From Lysinibacillus fusiformis (GTDB lineage Bacteria > Bacillota > Bacilli > Bacillales_A > Planococcaceae), in the NCBI RefSeq assembly GCF_007362955.1, contig NZ_CP041696.1:1054001-1118000 (forward strand): a stretch of DNA of 64,000 nt, in the 5' to 3' direction. Under the pieces are notes generated by a model. That model saw only the letters and a program-made list of their open reading frames with translations. It did no database searches and was not told the DNA's origin. This document shows positions 16,077-25,217 of this stretch, one piece after another. The first letter of the stretch is position 1. Every line of letters begins with the position of its first letter. The position numbers and the translations under genes are program-made.

Positions 16077-17639
16077 TTATTCAACACTTGAACCTGTGCC
16101 TATAGAGACTGCTTTTGTTACTACATTATCTCCATTACTATTCTTTAAACGAATAGAACCTCCCGTAACAGATGTCGATGATTTTAATCGCATCGTTATT
16201 ATTTTTTGAGCGATCCCCTGGCTATTAGCCGTCAAAGTACCAATATCGTAGTATCCATAGCTTGTCGGCCAAGTCCCATCTGAATTTTGCACTTGAGAAA
16301 TCGATGTTCCGCCTGGTAGATAAACCTGAATTCGATAGCCATTCGCAGAGGTAAATGGTGTTAACCCATTCACAGTAACTGTCACATTAAATGTATCACC
16401 ATTATTAGGCAATACAGAAGGCACATCTACAGCATAACTTAATGTAGGTAATGGATCTACATCTGAACCATAGGATCCATCTGCAAATGTTGAACGGTCA
16501 TACCATAAATAGCCTGCATTAGGCTGGCGCCATGGTTCACCTAAAATCTCAGTTGAAGTTTGAGGATTCTCTAATGACAATCTAGGCGTTACTGTATCCA
16601 ATGTAATCGATGTTTGTGCAAAAGTTGTATAACTTTCATCTTGTGCTAACCAGTCAATTACATTAATTAATAATTCGCCATTATCGTTCGCTATAAAGCC
16701 ATCGTATGTTCTTTTTACATTTCCTGTTTCTTCATTCCGATATTTAGGTGTTGCATCTTCAACGGGTGAAGAATCTCCAATAAATGCGGCTTTTCCTAAT
16801 TCCTTTTTACCAATTGCAACATATGGTCCTTCTGCTAGACCACCGCCAGCATATACACCTTGATCCACTGAATTCGACCATTTATTTGCCGATTCAGTTA
16901 AGCCATTTGGTAAATAGACAATCCCTTTCGCCAGATTTGGATTGGTAATTGCCAGTGTAGAACCTGCATGAATTGAAACTTCTGATACACCAGCTGTAAT
17001 CCCGAATGACTCACTTGTAGAAACCACTTGATTTGCCACAGTATTATCAATTGAATTGTAACGGAACTCTACTCCAAATTCATCGCTTAACCAAGTAGAG
17101 CTTTCAACGCCATTTAACGCATTTGCTTCAGCTGACGACATGCCTAATGTTGGATTATTATAGGCACCACGACGCCAGCCATTCATAATTTCATTGGAGT
17201 CCCAACGATTTAAATTCCGGTCAGCATTATAATGATCTGCGATAAAGAACACACCGCCTCCCAACTCTGCAAATGTAGCAATTGCTTCTTGTTCAGAAGC
17301 GGTAAATGGGATTTGCGCCTCCGGAATGACAAAGACATCATAATTTATCAAATCATTTAAAGTTAATGGCGCATCACTACGGAATTCTTCTACTGTATAT
17401 CCTTCTGCAGTTAATCCCTCAGCAAAATCAGAAAAAGCACCATCAATTACCCAATCAGCTTGGCCAGCTGTTTGACCATGACTATTATCAAATAATACTG
17501 AATAACCATTTGAGTGCACAGGCGTAATAATAGGCGCTGGATCTTGTGCATTTTCTGCCGAGCCCGTATTCACAAATATTGAACTAATCAACACTGTACT
17601 TAATACTGCTGAAAACACAAATTTAGATTTCTTCCTCAT
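16077..17639 (-). CDS. Secreted GATase-like (DUF4350-type) protein at the end of the phn operon
   Basis: A 520-aa exported protein. I chose the ATG at 17639 behind the GGAGG site; residues 1-29 form a signal peptide (MRKKSKFVFSAVLSTVLISS, ending near TGSAE). Residues 40-320 look like a type 1 glutamine amidotransferase-like fold of the DUF4350 kind (YSVLFDNSHGQTAGQADWVI, YDVFVIPEAQIPFTASEQEA, GGGVFFIADHYNADRNLN). The C-terminal part is Ig-like and beta-rich (DTFNVTVTVNGLTPF). It follows phnE by 65 bp on the same strand, suggesting co-transcription with the phosphonate transporter. The function is unknown; a role in extracellular phosphorus scavenging is inference from context. Confidence 0.7.
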   Translation of the reverse strand: MRKKSKFVFSAVLSTVLISSIFVNTGSAENAQDPAPIITPVHSNGYSVLFDNSHGQTAGQADWVIDGAFSDFAEGLTAEGYTVEEFRSDAPLTLNDLINYDVFVIPEAQIPFTASEQEAIATFAELGGGVFFIADHYNADRNLNRWDSNEIMNGWRRGAYNNPTLGMSSAEANALNGVESSTWLSDEFGVEFRYNSIDNTVANQVVSTSESFGITAGVSEVSIHAGSTLAITNPNLAKGIVYLPNGLTESANKWSNSVDQGVYAGGGLAEGPYVAIGKKELGKAAFIGDSSPVEDATPKYRNEETGNVKRTYDGFIANDNGELLINVIDWLAQDESYTTFAQTSITLDTVTPRLSLENPQTSTEILGEPWRQPNAGYLWYDRSTFADGSYGSDVDPLPTLSYAVDVPSVLPNNGDTFNVTVTVNGLTPFTSANGYRIQVYLPGGTSISQVQNSDGTWPTSYGYYDIGTLTANSQGIAQKIITMRLKSSTSVTGGSIRLKNSNGDNVVTKAVSIGTGSSVE

Positions 17640-17704
17640 AGTAATCAACCTCCATTTTTTATGAACTTCTAGCTCGCAGCAAAATATTATTCGAAAAGTC
17701 GTTA

Positions 17705-18511
17705 CTACCCCCTAACTAATTTTGTACGAATTTTGTTGGACATATATTCAACGATTAAAATAAGCAAGATTAAGCCTATTAAAATCGAACCAACCTCTGA
17801 CCACCGATAGGCATTCATCGCAAAAATTAATGGCGCTCCAATACCTCCAGCACCCACTAAACCAAGAACGGTCGCATCTCGTAAATTCATATCAAAACGA
17901 TAAATCACAATCGATAGAAATGATGCCAAAAGCTGCGGCAATATACCAAATCGAATTTTTTCTAAAGTTGTGCAGCCAATTGATTCCATCGATTCTAGAA
18001 TAGATATATCTAGATCTTCAATGACGTCTACATATAATTTTGATAACATACCAATACTTACGAGTGACATGGTGAGAACACCTGCAAAAGGCCCTGGTCC
18101 CGTGACACGAATAAACATTAACCCATACACAATAGCTGGGATTGTTCGAATCAAAATTAATAAAAATCGAACAACATATGCAATTGGCTTTGGGACAATA
18201 TTAGAAGCGGATAAAAAAGCAAGTGGAATGGCTAAAATCGAACCAACGATTGTTCCTAAAAATGCAATCGCCATCGTTTCGATTAATAAATATGGCACAC
18301 CACTTGTCGTTAAATTCACTAATAAGGACAAATCTGGTTGAACCATACCGACTAAAATATTTTTAGCAATTGTAAAGCCGTTCGTTGTCAGCTGCTCAAA
18401 TTCAATTGCCGATAAAGACCATCCAAAAAGAAGGCATAAAATGAAGATGGTCACTAATTGCGTGACACGACGATTCGGTTCTAGTTCATATTGTTTTTGA
18501 ATGACATCCAT
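17705..18511 (-). CDS. phnE: Phosphonate/phosphite ABC transporter permease PhnE (second copy)
   Basis: A 268-aa inner-membrane permease with about six membrane segments and the EAA-type loop motif ESMESIGCTTLEKIRFGILP, which contacts the ATPase PhnC. LVGAGGIGAPLIFAMNAYRW is typical of PhnE. It begins 10 bp after the stop of the first phnE copy, and the two proteins probably form the heterodimeric pore. Paired phnE genes are common in Firmicutes. The substrate class is inferred from the family; phosphonate, phosphite or another reduced phosphorus compound is possible. Confidence 0.88.
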   Translation of the reverse strand: MDVIQKQYELEPNRRVTQLVTIFILCLLFGWSLSAIEFEQLTTNGFTIAKNILVGMVQPDLSLLVNLTTSGVPYLLIETMAIAFLGTIVGSILAIPLAFLSASNIVPKPIAYVVRFLLILIRTIPAIVYGLMFIRVTGPGPFAGVLTMSLVSIGMLSKLYVDVIEDLDISILESMESIGCTTLEKIRFGILPQLLASFLSIVIYRFDMNLRDATVLGLVGAGGIGAPLIFAMNAYRWSEVGSILIGLILLILIVEYMSNKIRTKLVRG

Positions 18512-18521
18512 GCGTAATCTC

Positions 18522-19337
18522 CTACATTAATTTCTTTCGATAATGTTCACTAATTGTTTCAATCAAAAAGACCGTGACGACTAATAAGAGTAAAATCATG
18601 CCAACGTTCGCATAATTTCTCCAGCCTAAACTCTCATTTAACAATAGCCCGATTCCACCTGCTCCGACATACCCTAAAATAGAGGCATACCGTACGTTTC
18701 CTTCGAAGCAAAATAAAGACATAGATAAATAATTAGGAAGAATTTGAGGGAAGATCGCATAACGAAATGACTGAATGGTTGTTAAGCCCATTGAATTCAT
18801 CGCCTCATAAGCATCCATATTGGCATTTTCGATTTGCTCATATAATAATTTCCCTACATAGGCGACTGTAAATAAGAAAATTGCCACTGTACCGGCGACC
18901 GTTCCTAATCCAAAAACGAAGGTAGCAACTAATGCGACAATTAAAGTTGGTAGCGTACGCAGTAAACTAAGAAGAAACTTCATTGTTGCTGACAACCACT
19001 TCCACTTCGTCATATTACTTGCTGCAAGGATTGCTAAAGGTAATGCACATAGAACGCCCATTAAAGAGCCCAAAAGCGACATTTTTATCGTATCTAATAA
19101 TGGTTTCCAAATGTGAGGGAAATACGCCCAAGTCGGAGGAACCATCTGTTGTAAAATCACAAAAAATTGTTCGATTCGTTTAATAATTGTTTCAACATTA
19201 AAGCCTGTGATCACAGCAGAGAAATAAGTAAGCAGAAGGATTGCTACCACAACTAAAGGCGTAAGAGCACGCTTTTCTGTCACTTCTTTTCCATTTGGGA
19301 GTATTATTTTTTTAGTTGGTAACAGCTTGTCGAACAT
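18522..19337 (-). CDS. phnE: Phosphonate/phosphite ABC transporter permease PhnE (first copy)
   Basis: A 271-aa permease with about six membrane helices and the ATPase-contact motif EAMNSMGLTTIQSFRYAIFP. The ending ASILGYVGAGGIGLLLNESL is shared with the second copy. Its start lies 26 bp inside the 3' end of phnC, so the two are tightly coupled. The long hydrophilic N-terminus (LLPTKKIILPNGKEVTEKRA) is cytoplasmic. It works with the second PhnE, PhnC and PhnD to import phosphorus compounds. Confidence 0.88.
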   Translation of the reverse strand: MFDKLLPTKKIILPNGKEVTEKRALTPLVVVAILLLTYFSAVITGFNVETIIKRIEQFFVILQQMVPPTWAYFPHIWKPLLDTIKMSLLGSLMGVLCALPLAILAASNMTKWKWLSATMKFLLSLLRTLPTLIVALVATFVFGLGTVAGTVAIFLFTVAYVGKLLYEQIENANMDAYEAMNSMGLTTIQSFRYAIFPQILPNYLSMSLFCFEGNVRYASILGYVGAGGIGLLLNESLGWRNYANVGMILLLLVVTVFLIETISEHYRKKLM

Positions 19338-20097
19338 CTACTACGCTACTCCCTTCTTCTACCTGACCATTATAAATTTGCTGGAGTACTGCCTCTGTGA
19401 CATCTTTTGCTGCTCCATCATAAACGATTTCTCCAGCACGAATGCCAATAACCCGATTAGCATATTCGAGCGCTAATTCCACATGATGAATGTTCATTAT
19501 CACCGTCATGTTAAGTTCTTTATTGATCCGTCGGAAATCATCCATTACTTGATGTGCTGTTACTGGGTCTAGTGAGGCTACTGGTTCATCTGCTAATATG
19601 ATTTTGGGATTTTGCGCTAGAGTACGTGCCAGTGCCACACGTTGTTGTTGCCCGCCTGACAGTTGATCTACACGTACATAGGCTTTATCTAAAATTCCTA
19701 CGCGATCTAATGCCATCAAAGCCTGCTTCTTCTGCTGTTCTGTGAAGATTCCCAACAGTTTTCTCCAAAAGGGCATTTCTGGAACGAAAGACACGAGTAC
19801 ATTTTTGATGACCGAAATACGTGTGACTAGATTAAAAGATTGAAAGATCATACCAATATTACGTCGAAATTGACGTACACTTTTACCTTTCAATGTATTA
19901 ATATCCACCTCATCAACCAATAATGTGCCCCCTGTAATTTCATGCATTCGATTAATACAGCGTAATAGCGTTGACTTCCCTGCCCCTGAAAGCCCAATAA
20001 TTGCGACATATTCGCCTTGTTGAATCTGCAAGTCCACATTTTTCAATGCTGAAAAACCATTGGGATATTGTTTTTGTACTTGTTTAAAAGCAATCAT
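19312..20097 (-). CDS. phnC: Phosphonate/phosphite ABC transporter ATPase PhnC
   Basis: A 261-aa ABC ATPase with all core motifs: Walker A GLSGAGKST near residues 35-43, Q-loop in MIFQSFNLV, signature LSGGQQQR, Walker B ILADEP and the H-loop HHVELAL. It energises the PhnE pair from the cytoplasm. The overlap with phnE and 83-bp gap to phnD place it in one operon in the order D-C-E-E. Confidence 0.92.
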   Translation of the reverse strand: MIAFKQVQKQYPNGFSALKNVDLQIQQGEYVAIIGLSGAGKSTLLRCINRMHEITGGTLLVDEVDINTLKGKSVRQFRRNIGMIFQSFNLVTRISVIKNVLVSFVPEMPFWRKLLGIFTEQQKKQALMALDRVGILDKAYVRVDQLSGGQQQRVALARTLAQNPKIILADEPVASLDPVTAHQVMDDFRRINKELNMTVIMNIHHVELALEYANRVIGIRAGEIVYDGAAKDVTEAVLQQIYNGQVEEGSSVVDVRQAVTN

Positions 20098-20180
20098 GTC
20101 CTTACTCCATTCTTAGAAAAAATGAGAACATTGCTAGAACGTTCTCATTTCCTCTTGTTATTCGATTGAACGTTTCTCCA

Positions 20181-21266
20181 TTATTTTGAACCTAATTGTT
20201 GTACAATTTCTTGTGCTTTACGCTCATTATCATAGTCTGAATCCGTTGCTTCTTGATAACCCTCATGACTATACACAGCGATAACGGCTTTACCTTCTTC
20301 AGACTTTCCGATATTAATGAACGCTTGTTGTAATACTTTTTTCAGTTCATCGTCCATAATCTCTGAGTTTTTACTTACACTAATAGTGTCATTATAAATA
20401 GCAGGCATCACACCGATTAAATCTGTTTCTGCCCAAATATCTGCTTTACGATTAAAATCAGTCGTCCAAGCTTCCTCGTAATCACGACGAGCATCAGCAA
20501 ACGTAACGAGTAAATCTGTTTGCCCTGAAGCTAAACGAGCAAAGGCTGTACCATAAGAATCTGCTTGTACAACTTTGGATAAATCGGTAATCGTTTTCTT
20601 ATAGTTTTCTTGTAACCATAATGCAGGATAAATATAGCCTGCTGGTGAAGAAGAAGACATAACATTCCAGTTCGCACTATCTAAATCTTCAAATGTTAGT
20701 TCTTCACCCTTATTTACTTTCGCTGCAAGCTCTTGACCTTTTGCTGATGGACCAGCAATTAAAATCCCACGATAGGAAATGGCTTGCGCTGCCGTTGCTT
20801 CTGTTGGTTCATTCTGATTCCAATCAGCAGGGTTATCTGAATCATTGTTTAATCCTGCACGCGTAGCTGTTAAAATTACTTCTGCTCCATCGTCATAAAG
20901 GACATATGTACCTCCTGGAATAAAGCCAATATCCGTTGTTCCTGCAGATAATGCTTCTCCCACAGCCTCATAATTTGTCCCAACTGTAATATCGATTTTA
21001 TCTACGTCATAACCTAAACTTGCTAATTCTGTCTTCAACAAATCTTTTAACGGTTCTGTTGCTGTAATAATTTCTTGTGGATCACGAGATGGCACAAATC
21101 CGATTGCTAGTTTTTCAAGCTTTTTGTTACCTGAATTCTCTTCTGTATCTGGATTATCTGTAGCATTCGTTGCCTCGCTTGAGTCATTATTTCCTGTTGA
21201 TTCATTTCCACAAGCTACTAGTAATAAAGCAAGTAGAAATGTTGCAAACATAAGAAACTTTTTCAA
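20181..21266 (-). CDS. phnD: Phosphonate/phosphite-binding lipoprotein PhnD
   Basis: A 361-aa solute-binding lipoprotein. The signal peptide ends in the lipobox LVAC, so Cys19 is lipidated. A Ser/Asn-rich linker follows (NESTGNNDSSEATNATDNPD), then the PhnD fold beginning KLAIGFVPSRDPQEIITATE, with TDIGFIPGGTYVLYDDGAEV and MSSSSPAGYIYPALWLQENY resembling the phosphonate-binding loops of the family. It is the first gene of the operon, with a GAGGGGG ribosome binding site, and two TTTACA repeats spaced 11 bp upstream suggest PhoP control. Confidence 0.9.
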   Translation of the reverse strand: MKKFLMFATFLLALLLVACGNESTGNNDSSEATNATDNPDTEENSGNKKLEKLAIGFVPSRDPQEIITATEPLKDLLKTELASLGYDVDKIDITVGTNYEAVGEALSAGTTDIGFIPGGTYVLYDDGAEVILTATRAGLNNDSDNPADWNQNEPTEATAAQAISYRGILIAGPSAKGQELAAKVNKGEELTFEDLDSANWNVMSSSSPAGYIYPALWLQENYKKTITDLSKVVQADSYGTAFARLASGQTDLLVTFADARRDYEEAWTTDFNRKADIWAETDLIGVMPAIYNDTISVSKNSEIMDDELKKVLQQAFINIGKSEEGKAVIAVYSHEGYQEATDSDYDNERKAQEIVQQLGSK

Positions 21267-21321
21267 ATGTGTTTCCCCCTCAGGTTTTATTTAATGCTCC
21301 ATAAATATAGCAAAGCATTGT

Positions 21322-21342
21322 TAAACACATATGAAGTGTTTA
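21322..21342. repeat. Perfect inverted repeat in the phnD leader region
   Basis: TAAACAC and GTGTTTA are perfect 7-bp arms separated by seven bases, lying between the PhoP-like repeats and the phnD start. It could be an operator for a second regulator; no terminator T-run follows. Confidence 0.5.
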
Positions 21343-21359
21343 TATTATTTTCTAAAATA

Positions 21360-21376
21360 TGTAAATTGATTGTAAA
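21360..21376 (-). promoter_or_regulatory. PhoP-box-like repeat upstream of phnD
   Basis: On the minus strand TTTACA-N5-TTTACA, two hexamers at exactly 11 bp spacing, matches the known TT(A/T/C)ACA-N5 pattern bound by PhoP in Bacillus. Weaker 11-bp-phased matches continue to about 21411. The box lies about 95-110 bp upstream of the phnD start. Confidence 0.55.
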
Positions 21377-21457
21377 TTTCTTTTACCACTTCTTTTTTAA
21401 CTTTCTAAACATCGTATACTAAAGTCAATTCAAATCATTTGGAGGTTAAGCAATTTT

Positions 21458-23011
21458 ATGGAGACAAAAAAACTGCAATTACTTGTAACAAGTGACATCC
21501 ATGGCTATCTTATGCCTACTACCTATCGCCGTACATTAGAACCTTTAGGGTTAGTGAAATTAGCAAGTATTATAGAGGAATTGCGTGGACAAACACCAAG
21601 TCTGTTAATTGATAACGGTGATTTAATACAAGGTAGTCCGCTAGCTTCTTATTACCATGCCAGTCGCTCCGATAGACCAAACCCCATTATCGAAGTAGCC
21701 AATTTCTTAGGCTATGACGTTGCGATATTTGGGAATCATGAATTTAATTATGGGCTCCCCTTCTTAAAAAAAGCAGTTACACAATCACAATTCCCTTGGT
21801 TAAGTGGGAATATTTTTCATAAAGATGGCGCAACATATACGCAACCCTATATTGTCAAAGAATTAGATGGGATACGCATTGGTATCATTGGAGTCACAAC
21901 GCATTTTGTTCCCGTTTGGGAAGAGGCTACTCATATAGAGGGCTTAGATTTTCATGATGCCTTTGAGAGCGCAAAAAGATGGATCACGCATATACGTCAA
22001 CATGAAAAAGTAGATGTGGTGGTGCTATGTTATCATGGTGGATTTTCACATAATTTATCAACAGGTGAATTAATTGAACCATACACAGGAGAAAATCAAG
22101 GTTATCTCATGTGTAAAGAACTTGATTGCGATATTGTCATCACTGGCCATCAACATCGTGAAATTGCGACAAAAGCCTTCACCAAATCCGTTGTACAGCC
22201 TGGCACGAAAGGAAATTGCCTTGCTGCCATTACGATTGCTCTCGATATAGAGAATGGACAAATCATCAACATGCATCATGAAGCAGACTTACATTACGTG
22301 GAAGAAGATACACCCGCTTACCCGCAAGTAACATCACTCGTGGAACCCATTCATCAACAAACGGAAGACTGGTTGGATGAGCCCCTAGGGGCCATTGAAG
22401 GAAACATGTTATTTGAAAATGCCTTTCATGTACGTGTCTATAAACATCCATATATCGAGTTTATTCAAAATGTACAAATGGCGTTGACCAACACTTCAAT
22501 CTCATGTACGGCATTATTTCACGATGGACCTGGAGGATTTCCAAAAGATGTCACGAGAAGACATATTGTGACAAACTATATTTTTCCCAATACATTAAAA
22601 GTGTTACGAGTGAAGGGGAAACATATTGTCCAAGCGCTTGAACAAAATGCTAGCTATTTTTCACTAAAGGATGGGGATTTAACGATAGCAAAAAGCTTTC
22701 TTCACCCGAAAGCGCAACCCTATAATTATGATATGTGGGAAGGAATTAACTACACCCTAGATATTCGTCGTCCGATTGGAGAAAGAGTAACAGAAGTGAC
22801 TTTTCAAGGCGAGCCACTAAATCTGCAAGCTTCCTATGATGTCGTGATGAATAATTATCGTGCTACGGGTGCTGGGAACTTCCCCTATTTTGCGGAATGT
22901 CCCATTGTAAAAGATGTTCAAACTGATATGACGGAAATCATTACGCGTTATTTTGAAAAGTATCCGATTGTTCAAGCGAAGTGTCGCCGAAATTGGACAA
23001 TATTATTTTGA
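21458..23011 (+). CDS. Metallophosphatase / 5'-nucleotidase family protein (YunD/UshA-like)
   Basis: A 517-aa two-domain phosphoesterase. The N-terminal calcineurin-like domain shows the metal ligands in order: SDIHGYL near 12-18, DNGD near 50, FGNHEFN near 92-98 and GHQHREIA near 230. The C-terminal 5'-nucleotidase domain contains the nucleotide-stacking region (NFPYFAECP near the end). No signal peptide is seen, so it is probably cytoplasmic like B. subtilis YunD. It diverges from the phn operon over a 190-bp region with PhoP-like repeats and may join the same phosphorus response. The natural substrate is uncertain. Confidence 0.85.
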   Translation: METKKLQLLVTSDIHGYLMPTTYRRTLEPLGLVKLASIIEELRGQTPSLLIDNGDLIQGSPLASYYHASRSDRPNPIIEVANFLGYDVAIFGNHEFNYGLPFLKKAVTQSQFPWLSGNIFHKDGATYTQPYIVKELDGIRIGIIGVTTHFVPVWEEATHIEGLDFHDAFESAKRWITHIRQHEKVDVVVLCYHGGFSHNLSTGELIEPYTGENQGYLMCKELDCDIVITGHQHREIATKAFTKSVVQPGTKGNCLAAITIALDIENGQIINMHHEADLHYVEEDTPAYPQVTSLVEPIHQQTEDWLDEPLGAIEGNMLFENAFHVRVYKHPYIEFIQNVQMALTNTSISCTALFHDGPGGFPKDVTRRHIVTNYIFPNTLKVLRVKGKHIVQALEQNASYFSLKDGDLTIAKSFLHPKAQPYNYDMWEGINYTLDIRRPIGERVTEVTFQGEPLNLQASYDVVMNNYRATGAGNFPYFAECPIVKDVQTDMTEIITRYFEKYPIVQAKCRRNWTILF

Positions 23012-23448
23012 ACTTAAATTAAATCTCTTTATAAGAGTTAAACTGGTACTATATGTACGGACAAAACGGAAAATAAGCTTCTTATAGTTTCCGAAAAAGC
23101 AATAAAGCATAAACTTTCCAATCAGAAAATTTATGCTTTACGTCTTAAGTTTGTGATTTTAAGTATATCTTCGCCAATTTCTTAACGATATATTTGCCAA
23201 CACAGTAATACCAACCTTTTCAGGCTACTTGGTTTTAATACCCAATGTATTTAAAATTGTTATATTGATTTCAATTGAATTTACCTATAACTTTTGGCAT
23301 TGTTTTGATTAATTTTTTTACTTTTGGCGTATGTATGCTTAACGATTTACAATAGACAACTAGTAAGTTCATTTATGTAGAAAATTAAATAAATAAATGC
23401 CCATAATTATAATCGATTGTAGGCATCCAACAGAATAAAATTCCCAGT
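23012..23448. other. Intergenic stretch without a recognisable gene
   Basis: AT-rich DNA at the left end of the accessory region. It contains one clear hairpin (AAAGCATAAA at 23104-23113 with TTTATGCTTT at 23130-23139), which may end the nucleotidase transcript although no T-run follows. I see no other coding or regulatory signal. Confidence 0.5.
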
Positions 23449-23676
23449 ATGTCAATAAAAGGACAAAAAGGGGTTAGTGAAGATGGAGTTGAAGTAAACA
23501 TTCTGTTTTCTTCCAATGATAATAAACGAATTCCGGAAGGAACCTATTTAGAAATTACTGCTGATAAAGATAAAGAAGCTAATAAAAAGACTTCAGGTAG
23601 AATTTCATTGATTAATGAATATAAAGTTATTGAAAGTAAAGATGTACCTAAAGAAATAAAGGAAAAATTAGAATAA
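23449..23676 (+). pseudogene. Hypothetical protein, probably the 3' remnant of a larger gene
   Basis: A 75-residue frame (SIKGQKGVSEDGVEVNILFS, ending KDVPKEIKEKLE) with no ribosome binding site at its ATG. The frame is open for 12 more codons upstream without a start, to a TAA near 23410. A strong terminator lies 8 bp past the stop, so the 3' end looks authentic while the 5' end seems missing. I do not recognise a family. Confidence 0.45.
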
Positions 23677-23684
23677 AACAACTT

Positions 23685-23714
23685 AGCCCCTCTCTAAGTA
23701 GAGGGGGCTTTTTA
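23685..23714 (+). terminator. Intrinsic terminator
   Basis: AGCCCCTCTCT, an AAGT loop and AGAGGGGGCT, then TTTTT. It ends the transcript of the fragment at 23449. Confidence 0.85.
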
Positions 23715-23934
23715 TGTTGTTGTAGATTTGAAATAAAGTCGTACCGTTTGTAAAAAAGATATATCGTTTAAAATAAAGTTACACCGTTTGGAAATAATTT
23801 GATAAAATTGTGTCACAATCCATTACATTTGGCACCGCAAACGGAACATATTGAGAGTATTGTGTAGGTGACAAGAAAACAGAATGAGTGACGCAAGGAA
23901 TAAATGTTATTTACACTTTGCTGAGGGGGTACTT

Positions 23935-24591
23935 ATGAAAACTCACTATTATTTAGGTTGGTTTAACAATTTTTTTCCAGAGAATCTGGGTAGGGCGTTA
24001 CAGGAGGATATAACTGTTAGAAAATCGCTTGCTATGATTAGCTCGAATCCATCTATTTTTGAAGATGATGGTGCTACTGAACGCTCTTGGCTTGACCAGG
24101 CTGGCATTATGTTTGATGAATATCATTTAATTAATTATCGCTTACAGAAGGAAGATGCCCAAACGATAATTCAAAATGCTTCCGTCATTTTCTTGTTGGG
24201 TGGCAATATTCTTAATCAAAATGGTTTTTTGATGGAATATGAATTATCGGATTCGATTAAAAAAAGCAACGCCGTTGTAATGGGAGCAAGCGCTGGGGCA
24301 ATCAACATGTCCGCTAAATGGTTATGCTCGAAAAACTTTGGAGATGAAGTTGAAATGAGCTCTGTTTACGATGGAATCGGTCTTGACAATTTTTCCGTCC
24401 TGTCTCATTTTGATCTTGAAAATAACATGGCACTGGTTCAAAGCGAACTATCTCCCCTATCGGAAGAAATAAATATTTATGCGTCGAACAAAGATTGCGC
24501 TGTACGTGTAAAAGGAGACAAAATCGACATTTTAGGCAATGTATATTTAATTTCCCACTCAAAGATTCAGAAATTGGATGAGACGCTCTAG
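23935..24591 (+). CDS. Peptidase S51-like / type 1 glutamine amidotransferase-like protein
   Basis: A 218-aa protein of the peptidase E (S51) group. I chose the ATG at 23935, 17 codons inside the longest frame, because it follows the GAGGGGGTACTT ribosome binding site. The nucleophile elbow is GASAG with Ser119, preceded by the strand VIFLLGGN; SHFDLENN may supply the histidine. Family members are Ser-His-Glu aspartyl dipeptidases or related hydrolases. No signal peptide is present, so the protein is cytoplasmic. It stands alone between fragments in an accessory region. Confidence 0.7.
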   Translation: MKTHYYLGWFNNFFPENLGRALQEDITVRKSLAMISSNPSIFEDDGATERSWLDQAGIMFDEYHLINYRLQKEDAQTIIQNASVIFLLGGNILNQNGFLMEYELSDSIKKSNAVVMGASAGAINMSAKWLCSKNFGDEVEMSSVYDGIGLDNFSVLSHFDLENNMALVQSELSPLSEEINIYASNKDCAVRVKGDKIDILGNVYLISHSKIQKLDETL

Positions 24592-24650
24592 TTGTGGTGA
24601 ATAGCTATGGCTTAACTGAATTAATTTCTTTATGCAAAGCTTAAATAAAA

Positions 24651-24687
24651 AAACCGCAAAAATGCTCTACCTGCATTCTCACGGTTT
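24651..24687 (-). terminator. Terminator, minus strand
   Basis: AAACCG...AATGC/GCATT...CGGTTT forms a two-part stem followed on the minus strand by seven T. It serves the gene fragment that ends at 24762. Confidence 0.65.
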
Positions 24688-24761
24688 AAATTACAATATT
24701 TTATCAAGTATGTTTTACCATCATTTGTGATACGGTTCTCCGTAACTGGTATAAGTGCGGT

Positions 24762-24955
24762 TTAAATATGTTGTAATTCATACTTTATTTTTTCTTTTGG
24801 TAAATAATCTTTCTTATAATGCGTACATTGTAAGTTATAAAGATTATCTACTAATTCTGCTGATTCATCTTCTAAATATTTCTTGAATATATTTTTAAGG
24901 TTACTTGAAAAATTAAGCTTATATTCTTCTTTGTATTTATCTTTAAATACAAAAA
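24762..24955 (-). pseudogene. C-terminal gene fragment, unknown family
   Basis: An open frame with no start encodes about 64 residues (FVFKDKYKEEYKLNFSSNLK, ending KYELQHI) and stops at 24762, just before a terminator. Sequence to the right changes abruptly to a GC-richer, plus-strand SDR-like fragment, so the 5' part was probably lost in a rearrangement. The family is not recognised. Confidence 0.5.
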
Positions 24956-24956
24956 T

Positions 24957-25103
24957 CGCTCACTACTTCGGCTGGAGACGGCGCCTTCGTTGCAGACGTC
25001 TCTGGACATTGTCATGGCGAACAAGGAACATCTTTGGAATAAAATGGTCGAGAAACATGGGCTTGCTCAGCATTCCTATAAAGACGTATTCTTAAATACC
25101 TGA
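24957..25103 (+). pseudogene. C-terminal fragment of an SDR/epimerase-like oxidoreductase
   Basis: The frame reads RLETAPSLQTSLDIVMANKE, then HLWNKMVEKHGLAQHSYKDV and stops at 25103. This resembles the extreme C-terminus of PRISE-like atypical short-chain dehydrogenases. The catalytic and NAD-binding parts are absent. The fragment is distinctly GC-richer than its surroundings, as expected for a relic from another context. Confidence 0.5.
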
Positions 25104-25217
25104 CTCATTTTACCCAATCTGCCTAATGAAATAACCGTGTCTAACTTTTAGGGGTCACTTCATAATTTAAACGAAAACAAAGGTTTTTAAATTGCCATTA
25201 ATATTTGTTTTATAAAT

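Noticed and set aside
24971..24981. Possible att site matching the ssrA 3' end (TGGAGACGGCG)
   Set aside because: The 11-bp match lies within the readable SDR fragment, where the bases fit the expected codons, so chance is a sufficient explanation.
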